A stretch of DNA of 64,000 nt from NCBI GenBank assembly GCA_014871385.1, contig CM026431.1:13297594-13361593 (forward strand), in the 5' to 3' direction. Positions within the stretch are counted from its first letter, which is position 1. Every line of letters begins with the position of its first letter. This stretch comes from Ceratodon purpureus (lineage: Eukaryota; Streptophyta; Bryopsida; Pseudoditrichales; Ditrichaceae). The notes beneath the pieces were generated by a model. The model was not told the origin of the DNA. It worked only from the letters and a program-made list of their open reading frames with translations, and made no database searches. A program made the translations under genes and the position numbers. Of the stretch, positions 1 to 11,900 are shown one piece after another.

Positions 1-1306
1 CTAATTTATTTAGTTGGATTTGTAGCGATGCTAGTTTGTTGGGAATTGCTGCTAAATCGTCTACGTAAGCTGCGGAGGATATGGTTACTTTGGATGTACC
101 AAAGGTGTAGCCATTGTTACCTTGTTGTAGCCATCTAAGAAAAGATTCAAGGAATATGATGAATAAGTAAGGACTAAGAGTATCTCCTTGAATTGTGCCT
201 CTTTGTATCGAGATAGGTTGGGTTTTTCCAAAGTGTTCTCCGGAGAAAATGGTGGTCAATTGTGAGTAAATATTTCCGATAAGATTTATGGCATCCGTAG
301 GATTTCCGAGGTCTTTCATTATGGCTAGTAGTCGAGCGTGGTTGATTGAGCCAAAAGCATTTTTGAAGTTAATGTATAAAATGTATATATCTTGGTTTGT
401 AAATCGGGCGTCTTCGAGTGTAGCTAGGAGGAGTTGTTATTGTCCAGATGTTCCTCTTTTTACTCTAAATCCTTCTTGGCTATTGTATAGTATTTAGTGT
501 TTTTCACTGTAGGCCGAAAAGATGGATGTTAGCGTGCTTGTATAGAGTTTGTATATGGTATTAGCTAATGCAATTGGTCTTTGATTTGTTAGTTGTGATG
601 GGTCGCCTTTTTTATAAAGTAAAATTGTTAAGCTAGTTTTCCACGAAGCAGGGATTTGTTTTTGTTTGTAACAGTGTTTGAAGAATAGAAAGAGTGGTTT
701 GTGGAATCTTGGTGGCATATTTTTGAGAATTGAGTTGGGGATTTTGTCTGGACCTGGGGCTTTGTTGTTTCCTAGGTTTTTAAGGTAGAAATCATATGGT
801 TCTTGGTTAAAGTATGTGTATAAGGAAATTTGTGGTCCTTCACCTTTGTCAATTGTAAATCCGTCTAGGTCGTGCCATGGGTATTGTCTGACGCTGCATG
901 TACAGTGTGGTGGGTGTGTATTTTTATGGTAACATGTAGGTACTGTTGGACAGTTACTGATGGATTGTTGAATGTATATTTCTTGGGCAATATCGTCTAG
1001 ACTAATTAGAATATTATTGTGTCTGTCAATGATGGAGTCTAGAGGTGAGGTCTCGGAGTTCTTGAAGACTTTTCTATTTACTTTCTTGGGGCTTTTTTCA
1101 TATAATTGTCGGTATTTTGAGACTGCTTTATGAATATAGTCTTTAGTGTATTTCGTGGTGAATTTCCTAGCTTCTTTGTTGGAATTTTGTGCAATAGCTG
1201 CTATTGTAACGATCCATTCATTTGGAACGGTGTCTATAATTGGTGGATGGGGGATTTGCACAAAATAATGGTTGCGTATTTTGTTTAGTATAAGGTGTGT
1301 TTGCCA
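1..1306 (-). pseudogene. LINE reverse transcriptase domain (fragment)
   Basis: Minus-strand translation shows the LINE RT blocks in order. NNKAPGPDKIPNSIL lies near 735-780, and a KGDPSQLTNQRPIALA block near 560-610. The segment after the second stop carries FKNAFGSINHARLLAIM, then GTIQGDTLSPYLFIIFLE, then the catalytic box AYVDDL near 55-75. The frame is continuous through two TAA codons (494-496 and 437-439), so these are point lesions rather than frameshifts. The domain copies element RNA into DNA at a nicked target in intact relatives. Here it is inactive. Confidence 0.88.
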
Positions 1307-2450
1307 TTAGGGATCATTCTTTGCAATGTATATGTTTTTTCTGATGAGATGGTATGTGGATAGGTGTTTTTCCCATTCTTTAGCTAGTTTTTGTGGTAGA
1401 AAACCACCTTGTTGTGTTGTCCTATTTGTTAAATTTTGTAGTAGGGGTACTTTGCATGTTCTTTCTATGGTTTCTGATATTTTGTCTACAATTTTGTCAA
1501 GTGCCGTACAAGCAATTTCCCATTGTTTAGACAAAAGATGGTCGTGGTCTTCTAATAATTGTATTAATTCATTTATTATAGTAGAGTTCTCTTCAAAGAA
1601 TTCTATATTGAATTTTTCTAAATTTTTTGCTAGTATTGGATTTAAAATTCTAATTTGTGGAGTTATAATAGGGGGTGTGTTTCTTGCAAGTAGTGTATTG
1701 TGGGGGATGTGGAGAATAACTGGATAGTGGTCCAAATTTAAGTTCATGTATATATTTGTTGTAGATGAGTATCGGTTGTTATCTAGGGAGTTGATGTAAA
1801 AGCCATCAATTAGGCTAGTTGATGTATAGTTGTATCCGCCTTGTCTACAGAATGTGGTGTTCCTTGGAATGTATTCAAGATTTAGAGATATTGTAAAGTT
1901 TTTCCATTGGATGTCTTCGTCTTGTGGTGGCATATTTGTGTAGTTGTTTTGTTTACAGTGCAATGCTATATCTCGGTTAAAGGCTCTACATAGTGTGTGT
2001 GTGATTTGGATGGGCTAAGATTTGATTGGTGATGGTGGATTTTATGTGGGGAATGAGACGGATGTCTTCTACATGTGTGGGCATGTACATATGTATGACA
2101 AGTCATGGTTGTAATGGTTGATTATTTATTCGTGTTATTTGGAGGTATAGTGAAATGTTAGCCGGGGTGGGGATTTTGGTGATATTTCCCGAGAAAGCGT
2201 ATTTGTTGTGTATTAGAGTGAGTAATCCGCCTCTGCCGGGTGTGTAAGGCATTCTTTGTTGGATACATCTTATGAGTGTGTGGATATTGTTAAAAATACA
2301 GCCAGGAAACAAGTTTAGTATGTATTTTGTAGATTTTGTTGCTGTGAGTTTGGTTTCTTGGATGTGAATGATTGCTGTGTTTAGTGATGAGTTAGCTATG
2401 AGGCTTTGTAGGTTTTTGGTAATGTCGTATTTAGAGATGATGCATTCCAT
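1307..2450 (-). pseudogene. LINE APE-type endonuclease and linker (broken)
   Basis: The first part (2450-2103) begins at an ATG and contains IIHIQETKLT and GRGGLLTLIHNKYA, matching the N-terminal half of the endonuclease/exonuclease/phosphatase fold, including the catalytic Glu in QET. The second part (1963-1307) is in another frame. It contains SLIDGFYIN and NLDHYPVILHI, the C-terminal block with the active-site Asp-His pair. At least one indel lies between the two. A linker then runs to TAA at 1307, after which the RT continues in the same frame. Intact relatives nick the insertion target. Confidence 0.8.
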
Positions 2451-2480
2451 GTAATTATGTTTGTTTTGTGGTTATTATTG

Positions 2481-2960
2481 TTATTTACTCTTGGTAGTGG
2501 GGCAGGGTTGTTTGGAAGTTGGGGGTTGTGAGTATTCGTTTAGGCTTTCAAGGCATCTAAAGGATTCGGTAAGAAGTTTATCTGGAAGAAATGGGAATTT
2601 TCTTTGAAGTTTTATTACAATTGGTGGTGTGTCTTGGTTATGGATGTAGTTATAGATTTCATTATGTATTGTGTTTTTGGGGTGTATAATATCTTGGTGG
2701 TTTTCAAGAAATTTAATGTATGGGTGTTTTGTTAAAATGTGTCGCTCGGAAAGGTTGCGAAGGTTGGCTAGTCGTATTAGTAGTCTGTTGGTCCATATGT
2801 TATTAAAGTCGTGGATTTGAGGTTGTGCAAATGTATCGTTACAAATGTTTATTGATGCATTGATTGTAATAACCAAAGCATAAATTATGTGAAAAGGTGG
2901 GGATTGATTTTGTCTTTGTATGTATTGGTATAAATGTGGATGTGTATTAATTGTTTGAAG
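2481..2960 (-). pseudogene. ORF fragment upstream of the LINE endonuclease, unassigned
   Basis: An open minus-strand frame runs from about 2960 to 2481; its first ATG is inside, at 2876. It is rich in Ile, Asn, His and Pro like the LINE proteins next to it. It contains LANLRNLSERHILTKHPYIK and VIKLQRKFPFLPDKL. It may be the ORF1 of this LINE, or the C-terminal tail of a second LINE copy placed upstream. No CCHC finger is visible. The composition says it belongs with the LINE; the exact role is open. Confidence 0.4.
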
Positions 2961-3501
2961 GTGTAGTAGATGGTTTTGATTTAGTATGGGGAAAAATATT
3001 TTTACAATGTGTCAGTATTCAAGTTGGAATTTTATTGTACTGGGGATAAAGTATGTTTTGGCTCTTTTCTTGTGTATGGCGGGGTCTGTACGCAAAATAT
3101 TTGGCATTAGTCTGGGGTTTAATTTTATATCTCCACTTGTAATATAGCTAGTGTCTTAACAAAGAGGTAGCCATAACATTTGAGGCTTTTAGGTTATTTC
3201 TTATTTAGTTTTTCATATTTTGTGAAGGTGTAAATAGTTATTGTAAAAATGTTGGGTAAGGTGGGTATTGTATTTTCTCGTTGTAGTCTTGTAGAGTTGA
3301 AAAGTGTGGATAGGTATTCATATTTATTAGTATATGGTTTGTTATAGTATTGGATATTAAATTATTTATAATTTGATATTTGTATTTTGTATTTTGGCAA
3401 GGCCATAGTATGGTTGGGTTTAGTAAAATGTGATAGTTGGCAATAATGTTTTGTAAGAAGGTTGTATTTATATTGTGTAAGATGTCTTGATTTTAATTTA
3501 A
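2961..3501. other. AT-rich stretch without a recognisable gene
   Basis: T-rich on the plus strand with scattered stops in all frames. Probably degraded LINE or other repeat sequence. No motif recognised. Confidence 0.5.
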
Positions 3502-3789
3502 GTTGGATTTTTGGATAAAGTTGGATTTTTGGATGAAGTCTGAATTTTTAATGAAGTATAAGTTTTGGATGAAGTCTAAGTTTTGGATGAAATTTGAGTT
3601 TTGGATGAAATCTGAAATTTGGATGAAAGCTGAATTTTGGATGAATTTTGGATTTTGGATGATATCAAGATTTTGGTTGAAATTTGAATGTTGGATGAAT
3701 TTTGAAATTTGGATGAAATATAAGTTTTGCATGAGAGTTCATTTTTGGATGAGAGCCAAAGGTTGGATGAAATGTTGATTTTGGATGTA
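3502..3789 (+). repeat. 18-bp minisatellite, 16 units
   Basis: Sixteen consecutive 18-bp units can be laid out without gaps. The conserved core is TTTTGGATGAAA, followed by a variable hexamer. Because 18 is divisible by three and the units lack stops, long ORFs appear in several frames: a hexapeptide repeat of the FWMK type on plus and an FIQNS type on minus. These are by-products of the repeat. The same core in the opposite orientation, with about the same period, recurs at 13214-13420 inside the piggyBac element. Confidence 0.9.
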
Positions 3790-4003
3790 GATGGTATTTG
3801 ATTGTATATTGTATTTGTACAAGTATTTAGTATGGTAATTGTATTTGTATTCCATAATGTATTCAAAACATTATAAAATGCTATTTATAATATAATATTC
3901 CGTATTCACACTAGTATATTCTATATGTATAATACTATATCTAGATAGAAATTTGTAACTAAAGTAGTATTGTAAGAAATATTTTTACCTTGGTAATTTG
4001 TGG

Positions 4004-4962
4004 TCAATCCACATTTGACTTGTCTTGTAGTAAAAGTCTTCTAGTAAATTGTTGCATGCAGGTAAGTATGAAGGTAAGTATAGTTTGGATGTCTAACATC
4101 TGCTTCTTCAACTTCTCGTTAATGCCATCCACATAATGGTGAGCCTCCTTGATGATGTTCTTCTTTAGCTCATTCATTTCCCTTAGCAACTCCACCTTCA
4201 ATTTCTTGTTACCTTCTTCAATAGCTTCCTTCATGATAGCAAAAACCTCACCTTTAGTGGCACTTCCTTAACCTTGGCGTTGATTTTGAATGGCTTCAAT
4301 GGTGTTAATCAAACATACATTAGTGTCATTAAAATCAAATTTCGCTAACAATTCTTTGGAGGGTTTTTTAATCCCCTCAAGGCTACTATGGTGGGAAGTA
4401 ATTTCCACGCGGTAAACTCCAATCTTTACCTCTTTGTTTACAAACTTCCTATACACATATGGATTGAGACATTCTACATTAGCACTACCATTGTGCTTCA
4501 AGCCATCTTGCTTGTGGAACCAAATGCATATCAAATTTTTTGTTCCAAAAACATTACAAATAGCAAGAGATGTAGTTTCAATGCACATTAAAATTGGAAG
4601 GTTGTAGAGAGTAAGGATGAGGGCCTCTTTCCTTTGTTTTTGCTCCAAGGTTAAAGATGGATCTTTCTTCATCTGTCCTTCTACGACCTCTTGGTAAGTG
4701 GTAACTTGATTGTCGTTGATATTCTTGACTTGGATGGAGGTGGGTGCCATTATGTAGGCATGACCAAGAGAAGTGCTCTTTTGCACATCAACCACCTCAA
4801 AATAATGACCTCTCCTAAAGCTACTCTCCAATACATCAAAAAGAGGGCATAGGAGGAAACATCTACTATAGTGTCACTTGTAATGGACAAGTTGTTATTT
4901 CTTGCAATGGCATGATAAAATTTACATACCTTCCCCAAAGTACTCACATTTGAGAGGGTCAA
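4004..4962 (-). pseudogene. Broken gene of unknown family
   Basis: Three minus-strand segments form one interrupted coding region. 4962-4840 reads up to SSYALF. The frame then changes at a T5 run near 4840 and continues as LESSFRRGHYFEVVDVQ to a TAA at 4268-4270. The same frame then continues past the stop to 4004 with a charged, helix-prone tail (MKEAIEEGNKKLKVELLREM). I do not recognise the family. The coiled-coil-like tail and the position between a LINE and a hAT remnant suggest a transposon-carried or captured gene, but that is inference. Confidence 0.5.
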
Positions 4963-5249
4963 GTTGGAGAATAAAGGGGCTTAGCCCTTTCAATAGGGCA
5001 ATTCTATCAATTTCAAGGTAAGAAGGTGTAGTTTAACTATACCGGTCTAAACATCCTTCTCCCCATCACGTTTCACACTCATGCACATAACTGAAATTGA
5101 CTCAATAAAGTTAGTACCAAGAGGAATTTGCATAAATTCTAACATCTTTCTCACAAGCTCTTTGACATAATAGTAAAAAATTAGAGTATTGGGCAATTGA
5201 AAATGAGTCCGTTGACATATCTCTGATAGGACACTTAGTATTTTTTGCC

Positions 5250-6861
5250 ACATTTCTTGAGGATGGTGTGTCTTATGTTGCATTTCTTGGATTGTTGGAT
5301 ATTCCCGAAGAAAAAAAAGATGTTGCTGTGATTTTTGATGTTTTACTAACAAATCTAAAGCAGTGAGGATTGGATTTGGAGAAATTTGTTGGTTTTGGAT
5401 CAAATGGTACAGTAGTCATGCTAGGTCGCCGAAATGGAGTTGCCACCAAATTGAAGATGGAAGTAAAATTGTAAATCTTTTTCAACTTTCTGTCCATTGT
5501 GTTGCACATAGGACTAACCTTGCTTCCCTAGATGCTGCTGGAAGTAGATCTTGCAAAGAAGTTTCTAAAGTCATAGATAAGATGTTGAATGATACTGCAG
5601 CACATTTCAAGAAATCCTCTAAAGCTAAATGTGGACTAGTTGCCATCAAAAAAGAATTGTTTAACACTCAAAAGACATTAAAAAGATTTCAAAAAAATAG
5701 ATGGTTTTCAAGGTGGCAGGCTGTAACTACCTTATGTGATTCACTTGAAAGTGCCATCACTTATTTTCGTGATGTTCTCCATGATGATGAAGATGCTAGT
5801 GCAAGTTTGTTTTGCAATAAATTAAGAAAATTCAAGTATGTATATTGCTTGTACTTTTTGACTAATATCTTGCATAGTTTGTTCATCCTAAATAGGACAT
5901 TTCAGTATAAATCCGTGGATGTTCGTAGTGTGGGTGCACTAATTAAATTTGAAATTCATCAATTAGAATGTCCTTCATCATTGAAAGTACTGACTTGAAT
6001 GTGTCCACTTTCAATGGTGATATTGGTTATCATATTATCCTTCATTTGGTCCTCCAGGAGGTTATCTTCAGAGGTTATCCTCTGAAATCCGTGGTTCTAA
6101 ATTTCATGATGTTGAAATGATTAGAGATAGGAGAAAAGTTGATTTGGTAGAAGCTTTGGCATTTCAAACTTCTTTTGCTGAGGAAGTTTGCAAAAGGTTG
6201 GAAATTAGGTTTCAAGAAAATGATGTAATTTCTTGTTTTAAAGTACTAAACCCATCACTAGTAGAAATATGGTCCTTAGTGACTCGTCCATATTGACTTA
6301 AATAGTCCAAAATGACTGAAATTGAGACATTTTGGACCATTTAAGTCATTACAGACAAGTCATTAAGGACCATATTTCTACTAGTTCATGTGAGTTGCTT
6401 TTTAGACAAGTTGGTTTGAAAAATTGAGGTGTGACAGTGTTAGAGAAGATTTGTGAGCACTTAGGGTAGGAAAAGATCTTTGAAGAAAAGAAGTTTGCTT
6501 CCATGATCAATGCTGATGTTTTAAGGAGAAAGTTCCATGCATACAATATCCAAGCCTCTACAGAATGGCATAAGAAAACTTTCCATGATTTGTGGTCCAT
6601 GGTAAATTGGAATCACACCCTTCAAATAAAATATGCTAATCTGCGAATTCTTGCTGACATAGCAAAGCTACAATGTATAAGTACAGCTCAATATGAAAGA
6701 GCCTATTCCATTCAAAATTGCATTAAAACCAAATTTTGTAATAATTTGCAAACTAAAAACTTAGAATCTGTGATAATGATTGCAATGGAAATTAAGCTTG
6801 TTGATCGTGATTCTATCTTGATTGAAGTCATTGCTTTGAGGAAAAATTCTAGGAAGTTTAA
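5250..6861 (+). pseudogene. hAT-related transposase (ZNF862-like), main part
   Basis: Plus-strand translation in several frames gives blocks of the hAT-derived family that includes vertebrate ZNF862-like proteins: EKFVGFGSNGTVVM, then GRRNGVATKLK, SVHCVAHRTNLASLDAA, NRWFSRWQAVTTLCDSLES, and a C-terminal dimerisation block (LADIAKLQCISTAQYERAYS) near 6650-6710. Lesions include TGA near 5360, frame changes near 5460 and 5970, further stops beyond 6000, and the MITE at 6257-6385. A piggyBac element splits off the last codons, which reappear at 14072-14172. It is a dead transposase or dead domesticated copy. Confidence 0.82.
6257..6385. mobile_element. 129-bp foldback MITE inside the hAT pseudogene
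   Basis: The two halves are near-perfect inverted copies. The left arm begins ACTAGTAGAAATATGGTCCT, and the reverse complement of the right arm begins with the same 20 bases. The arms run about 58 bp with roughly five or six differences and a loop of about 13 nt. The triplet TCA lies at both edges (6255-6257 overlapping the left end, 6386-6388 at the right) and may be the target duplication. The hAT coding match resumes directly after it. The terminus recalls CACTA-type ends, but the superfamily is not settled. Confidence 0.85.
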
Positions 6862-6877
6862 CCCCTAAAGGCCCTTG
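6862..6877 (+). repeat. piggyBac left terminal inverted repeat
   Basis: CCCCTAAAGGCCCTTG directly follows TTAA at 6858-6861. Its exact reverse complement is at 14056-14071. It starts with a C-run, as is usual for piggyBac ends. Confidence 0.95.
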
Positions 6878-6895
6878 CGACCTGATTCAGGTCGC
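6877..6895. repeat. Subterminal palindrome at the piggyBac left end
   Basis: GCGACCTGA-T-TCAGGTCGC is a perfect 9-bp inverted repeat around one base. It overlaps the last base of the left TIR and has no counterpart at the right end. It is a candidate transposase binding or pairing site. Confidence 0.7.
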
Positions 6896-8912
6896 GGCAC
6901 TTTTGGGCAGGCGAATGTAAGGTTTCAGAAATTTACTATTTTTTGATATTTTTACCTCGCATGTAATTTCTCATGATCTTTCAAAAAAATCAATTTGTAC
7001 TGAAATTGAACTTGTTATGGAAAAGATGTGTTTTTTAGAAGATTCTGGCCTGAAAATGGGCAGGCCGCAGCCACTCACAATGTCCCATTTTCTGCCCGGG
7101 GTGCCCAACCTTTTCACGGGCAGAATGGGTCAAACCAATTCTGCAGTGGGTGGGCAGATTCAGAATGACGGCTCCATTTTTTTATCGTCCATGAATAGTG
7201 ATGAAATTTTGTAAATAAAATAAATATTCATTCATGAGGCATCCATTTTTGAAAGATGTCTATCTGTAACATATTCATCCATGTCAATTTTCATACAATG
7301 TGGGCGGCAACAGAACTGCACTACTGAATGAAAGTGTTTGCAAATGCTCATGCTTGATATTTAGAACAATTATGAATGCAGCCGTCAAAAAAGTTACATT
7401 CTTTCCAATAATTACAAGTGGGAGCAAGATTTAGGGTTAGGAGGCTACTGATCAAGTGCAATCTCAAATGACCATCAGCAAATGTTCAAGGGAACAGGGA
7501 GGAAGGTGCATCGATTCTGCTCATTAAAGCTCCATTGTTAGAGTTTAGCAGATTTGTAACACAATCACCTGGATGAGTAGGTGAGTTCCACAGGCTTTGA
7601 AACTGCTATGATGGTCCCGGTGAAGGTCTTGGTGACCATGCCTGCTCCGCCCGTCGCAGACACTAACTGCATATCAGTGGTCCAGTAGAATAAGCTCAGA
7701 CTTGTGGGTGGCAGTTCGTTGAACAGATCAGGTACATTCACCGCTATCTTTGAGCTTGAAATGCTTGTGTTATTTTCTAATACAACTATACTTGATAACT
7801 AGGGTCGGCTAAATCAGTAACCCCACCACACATTTCAGCCACAGTTAGAAATTATTAGTTGAATAAGTGCACAAGCACACAGTGAGCTTGCTTCGGTCAA
7901 AGCACACAAGCTCTGGACAAATTTGCCTAAGTCGACACTGAATGCGAGTAATAGCTGGAGTTGGTACTGTAGCGGAGTTGATCTGGTACTGGTCGATGGT
8001 GGTTCAGATTTGAAGTCATCACAGCTGAACTTGGTCGATGCTCGTCCGGTGGTCTTTACTTGGTCCAGTGTCATGCCGTTCAGCTGGCTCTTTCTTGATT
8101 TAGAAGTACATCGATGGCTCATGCGGCTGTACAACTTGTGAATTGATACCTCAGCAGGCTGCACACGAATTAGCGCAGGAATCAGATAATATAAAGTGAT
8201 ACAGTGATACGGTATAAAATTACATTGTGACCCTCAAAATAGAACCAAGATTGTTATTCAAACCCTTCTTGAATGCAGTGTGTGGCAAGTACTGATCTAA
8301 GTACTGCTGAGTAACAGAAGAGTGACGATCATGTTTTATTTCACCATTCCAATTTCCGGATAAGAGAGCCTTGCATTTGAGCATACTAGGAAGAACAAAA
8401 GGTGAAGTAACATTGCAAAGTTATGTACAAGCGAAGGCCTTGTTCAAGCTGCAACTAGTTTGGCTGAACATTCACTTCAATTCCAAACTATTTAGAAACT
8501 GAGACATGATAGATCTCTAGGATGCATATTCATCAATCAAAGATGCACATCCTAAGCTGTAACAACTCTTGAAGTTACGTTTACAATACCTTCCTTTCAA
8601 TACAGTGTGGACAAGGTTGGGATTTGGGGACATGAGAACAACATTATGGCATGAGAGGAAACCGCCACCCTGCAGCTTCATCTGATTCACTAGGTTTCCG
8701 TTTCACCATCCCTTGGTAACCTCACCTGAACCAAAAGAGCCACATCTCAGCATGACGGACAGCTTCTGTATTTCACTATTGAAACCACTCAGTCATTTTG
8801 CAAAGACATAGCTGCAAGTTGAAAGAACAAAGCACCTTCTTGAATGCTTACCTCTTCTAATGCTGAATGTTGTCTTTGGTTTTACAGATTTCAAAAACCA
8901 AGAGCAAGAATA
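6896..8912 (+). other. piggyBac left arm: non-coding, with GGGCAG motifs
   Basis: No credible coding region. Five copies of GGGCAG or its complement lie at 6905, 7058, 7092 (inverted), 7118 and 7152, within 253 bp of the left end. The rest presumably holds the transposase promoter and 5' leader. No clear TATA box can be assigned. Confidence 0.55.
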
Positions 8913-11900
8913 ATGCCAGAGCGGTATGGCGCCAAAAGAAGGAAGAAAAAGGTAATGATCTTCTAAAACCAAATTGATAGAATAAGCTCTACTCCTTGAA
9001 GGTTAGCATCTAAATACTTACCTATATGGCTTCAGATTCATGGACCACCTACACGGTCAAGTTTCAGGCTGGAAGATCTTGCTAATAATCGTGCAAGTGC
9101 CTCACAAGCTCCACAAGATACATCACCATGTCCAAGTGCAAACAACAACCATACTATCCAAGAGAGCAACACACATCAAGAAGACTCAATCTCATTGCAT
9201 CAATACCTCCAAAGATATGAAGGTAGAATGATGCTAGAGAGAGGAGGTAGGTCATCGTCATGCGAAGGAGTCTCAGATTCAGAGGTTGAAGAGGCATGGA
9301 GTGGTTCCTCTTGTGAAGAGGATAACTGGCCACCAGAATTACTGCATAGGCCGAGGGAGGAGAGTAGAAGGGTAAGGGAGGGACGGAATCAAGCAGGGAG
9401 CGGGGGAGAAGAGGCGGGGCATAACACAGTGGGAGAGGATGCATGCACTGCTGCAGCATGCAGTGAACCGACGGCAACCTCAATCTTGGGGGACGTTGGC
9501 AGGCCGCCAATGATACAACTGGAAATGGATTATTTTGCGGAGGACAGTGCGCTGGAAAGCATGGTAGGTGATCGTGAATTTTTGGAGGTACTTCGAATAC
9601 AGAGGGAGAGAAATGGTGCTGAGGTGGGGGCGGGGGCAAATACAGCTGATTCGGGCTGCGGCGCGGAGGTTGGAACCTGCGCGGAGGTGGGGGGCGGAGA
9701 GGGCGACAGTCGCGAGGGCGGGGAGGGCGATGACCGCGTGGGCGGGGAGAACGCTGACTGCGGGGGAGGGGGGGATGACGACCGCGGGGGAGGGGGGGAT
9801 GATGACCGCGGGGGAGGGGGGGATGACGACCGCGGGGGAGGGGATGACGATGATCGCAGGGGAGGGGATGACGATGATCGCAGTGGAAGGGATGAGGATG
9901 ACCGCGGTGGAAGGCATGTTGAGAGAACAGTGACTGTTGAGAGGGCTGTGAGCGTTGACAGGGCTGTGAGCGTTGAGGGGAATGTGAATGATAGGGTGGC
10001 CTTGGGAGATGAGGCTTTGGGAGGGTATGAAGCTCGTAGACACACTGATGTAGAAGGGCCACAAATTAGAATTAGAAGGGTTCGAGACTTCCAAGACATT
10101 CCGGAACTTAGTGATGGATCAGCGATTGACATATCTGAGAATGAAGGGCTTGAGGAAGATGAGGTTATTGGACCCGCAGGATTTGTGGATGAGAATGGAA
10201 TCAAGTTTCTATTCAGAGAAGAAACTTGGTCTCATCATGATTCATCTTATGATCCACCACGTTTCCAGCATATAGGATTGGGAGGGAATGCTCATTTCTT
10301 TCCAATGCTCCCTACAATGTTACAGTTATTTGAGCTTTTTTGGCCACATACCGTTTTGGTGGATATTGTGATTGAAACCAACCGGTATGCCCGTCATGTG
10401 CTTGATGATTTAGGGAGAACAATGGGAGGGCAAAGGTGGGAGGATTTGACCGTGCCAGGGCTCATGGCATTCATGGCGGTTACTTTGTACATGGGGTTGA
10501 AGAAGCAACCCAATATCAGGACTTATTGGGAGAGGAAACCATCTTTCTTCAATTGCCCAATTATCTCTAACATTATGACACGATCCCGGTTTTTTGAGCT
10601 ACGACGGTGTTTGCACATCACCAATCCAGAAGTATATGAGCATATTCCACGAGGGGACATTTTATACGACAAGTGTCGCCAGACGAGGTGGTTGAGCGAT
10701 AAGATTCGTGAGGCATGTACGAGAGAATGGATTTTGGGGAAATTCATAACAATTGACAAGATGATGGTCAGGTATTTTGACTTCTACTTTTCTTTCTTTT
10801 CATTGTATTGGATTTTTTCATATGTTATTTCATTTTATTTGAATATTTATTTATTGGATTTTCTTATCTCATATATAATTCTGAAAGACATTTGACATTC
10901 ATTTTATTGAGTTTTTGTTCGTTTTTAATTTATTTTTGTGTTGTATAAAAAAGTTTTCGGAATGCTTTTAGTTTCAATTCTATATTTGCAGTGGTTGTAT
11001 TTATTTTCCATATGTGAATTTTTTCCTTCGAATTCTACTTTTGCATTGATTTTGTTGTTTCCGTAGTCTTTTTTTATTTCCTTTCTATTTCATGTAATGT
11101 AGTTTCAAATTATGTTTCTATTTAGAAAGTTTATTCAATTTTCTTGAAAATGGTTATTGTTTTTTCATTTTCCTTTTTCCCCTTCCAATTCTACTTCTGC
11201 ATTTTATGTTGTTTTTTGTAAAGTTTTTTACTTCATGTTATGTAGTTTCAAATTATGTTTCTATTTATGAAGTTTGTTCAAATTTTCTTCAAAATACTTA
11301 TTTTTTAATTTTTGTTATTTACAATTCCTCTATTGCATTTCATTTTTATTTCTTTATTGTTTTCTACTTTACGTTATGTAGTTCCAAATTATGTTTCAAT
11401 TTCGAAAGTTTATTCAATTTTCTTCATAATGTTTATTCTTTTTTTATTTTTTATTTTTTATTATATTCCATTTCTTCATTGTGGTTCACAGATTTTGGTT
11501 TTATTGTTTCTCACTTCATGTTATGTTGTTTCAAATTTTGTTTGTATTTAGAAATTTTGTTCAATTTTCTTTGAAATGCTTATTTTTATATTCTTATCCG
11601 TCTACTTCTTCTTTTGCATTCCATAGTTTGTAGTTATTGTTTTTTTTACTTCATGTTCTTTAATTTTTTTTACTTGTTTCATTTTTCAGATACAAAGGAT
11701 CGTTCTGCCCTATACGACAGTATATGCCAAAGAAGCCAGAAAAGTGGGGTATCAAATTCTGGGTTTTAGCTGATTCTGTATCTAAGTTTATTTACAATTT
11801 CCAGGTTTATTGTGGAAAGAACTTTGATGCACATGGTGTTCCAATTGTACGTGGAGAAGCGACAACAGCGCATGAAGTTGTTATGAAACTTTTGGCTGGA

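Larger units (their letters stand above)
1..2450 (-). mobile_element. Non-LTR retrotransposon (LINE), broken, 3' end outside window
   Basis: Read on the minus strand, an endonuclease domain (2450 to about 1700) is followed by a linker and a reverse transcriptase (about 1000 to 1), the order of APE-type LINEs. The reading frame is broken by one frameshift between 2103 and 1963 and by three in-frame TAA codons at 1307-1309, 494-496 and 437-439, so this copy cannot make a working protein. The end of the RT, any RNase H and the 3' tail lie left of the window. No target-site duplication can be checked. The class is certain; the clade is not. Confidence 0.88.

Noticed and set aside
3493..3866. Three overlapping ORFs with hexapeptide repeats (FWMK or FIQNS type)
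   Set aside because: They follow from an 18-bp repeat unit that lacks stops; no start context, splice signals or family support.
5047..5509. Minus-strand ORFs of 118 and 78 aa
   Set aside because: They lie opposite the hAT-like region, whose conserved blocks read on the plus strand.
9154..10204. Long proline-rich minus-strand ORFs
   Set aside because: Exact antisense of the GC-rich acidic part of the piggyBac transposase; low complexity only.
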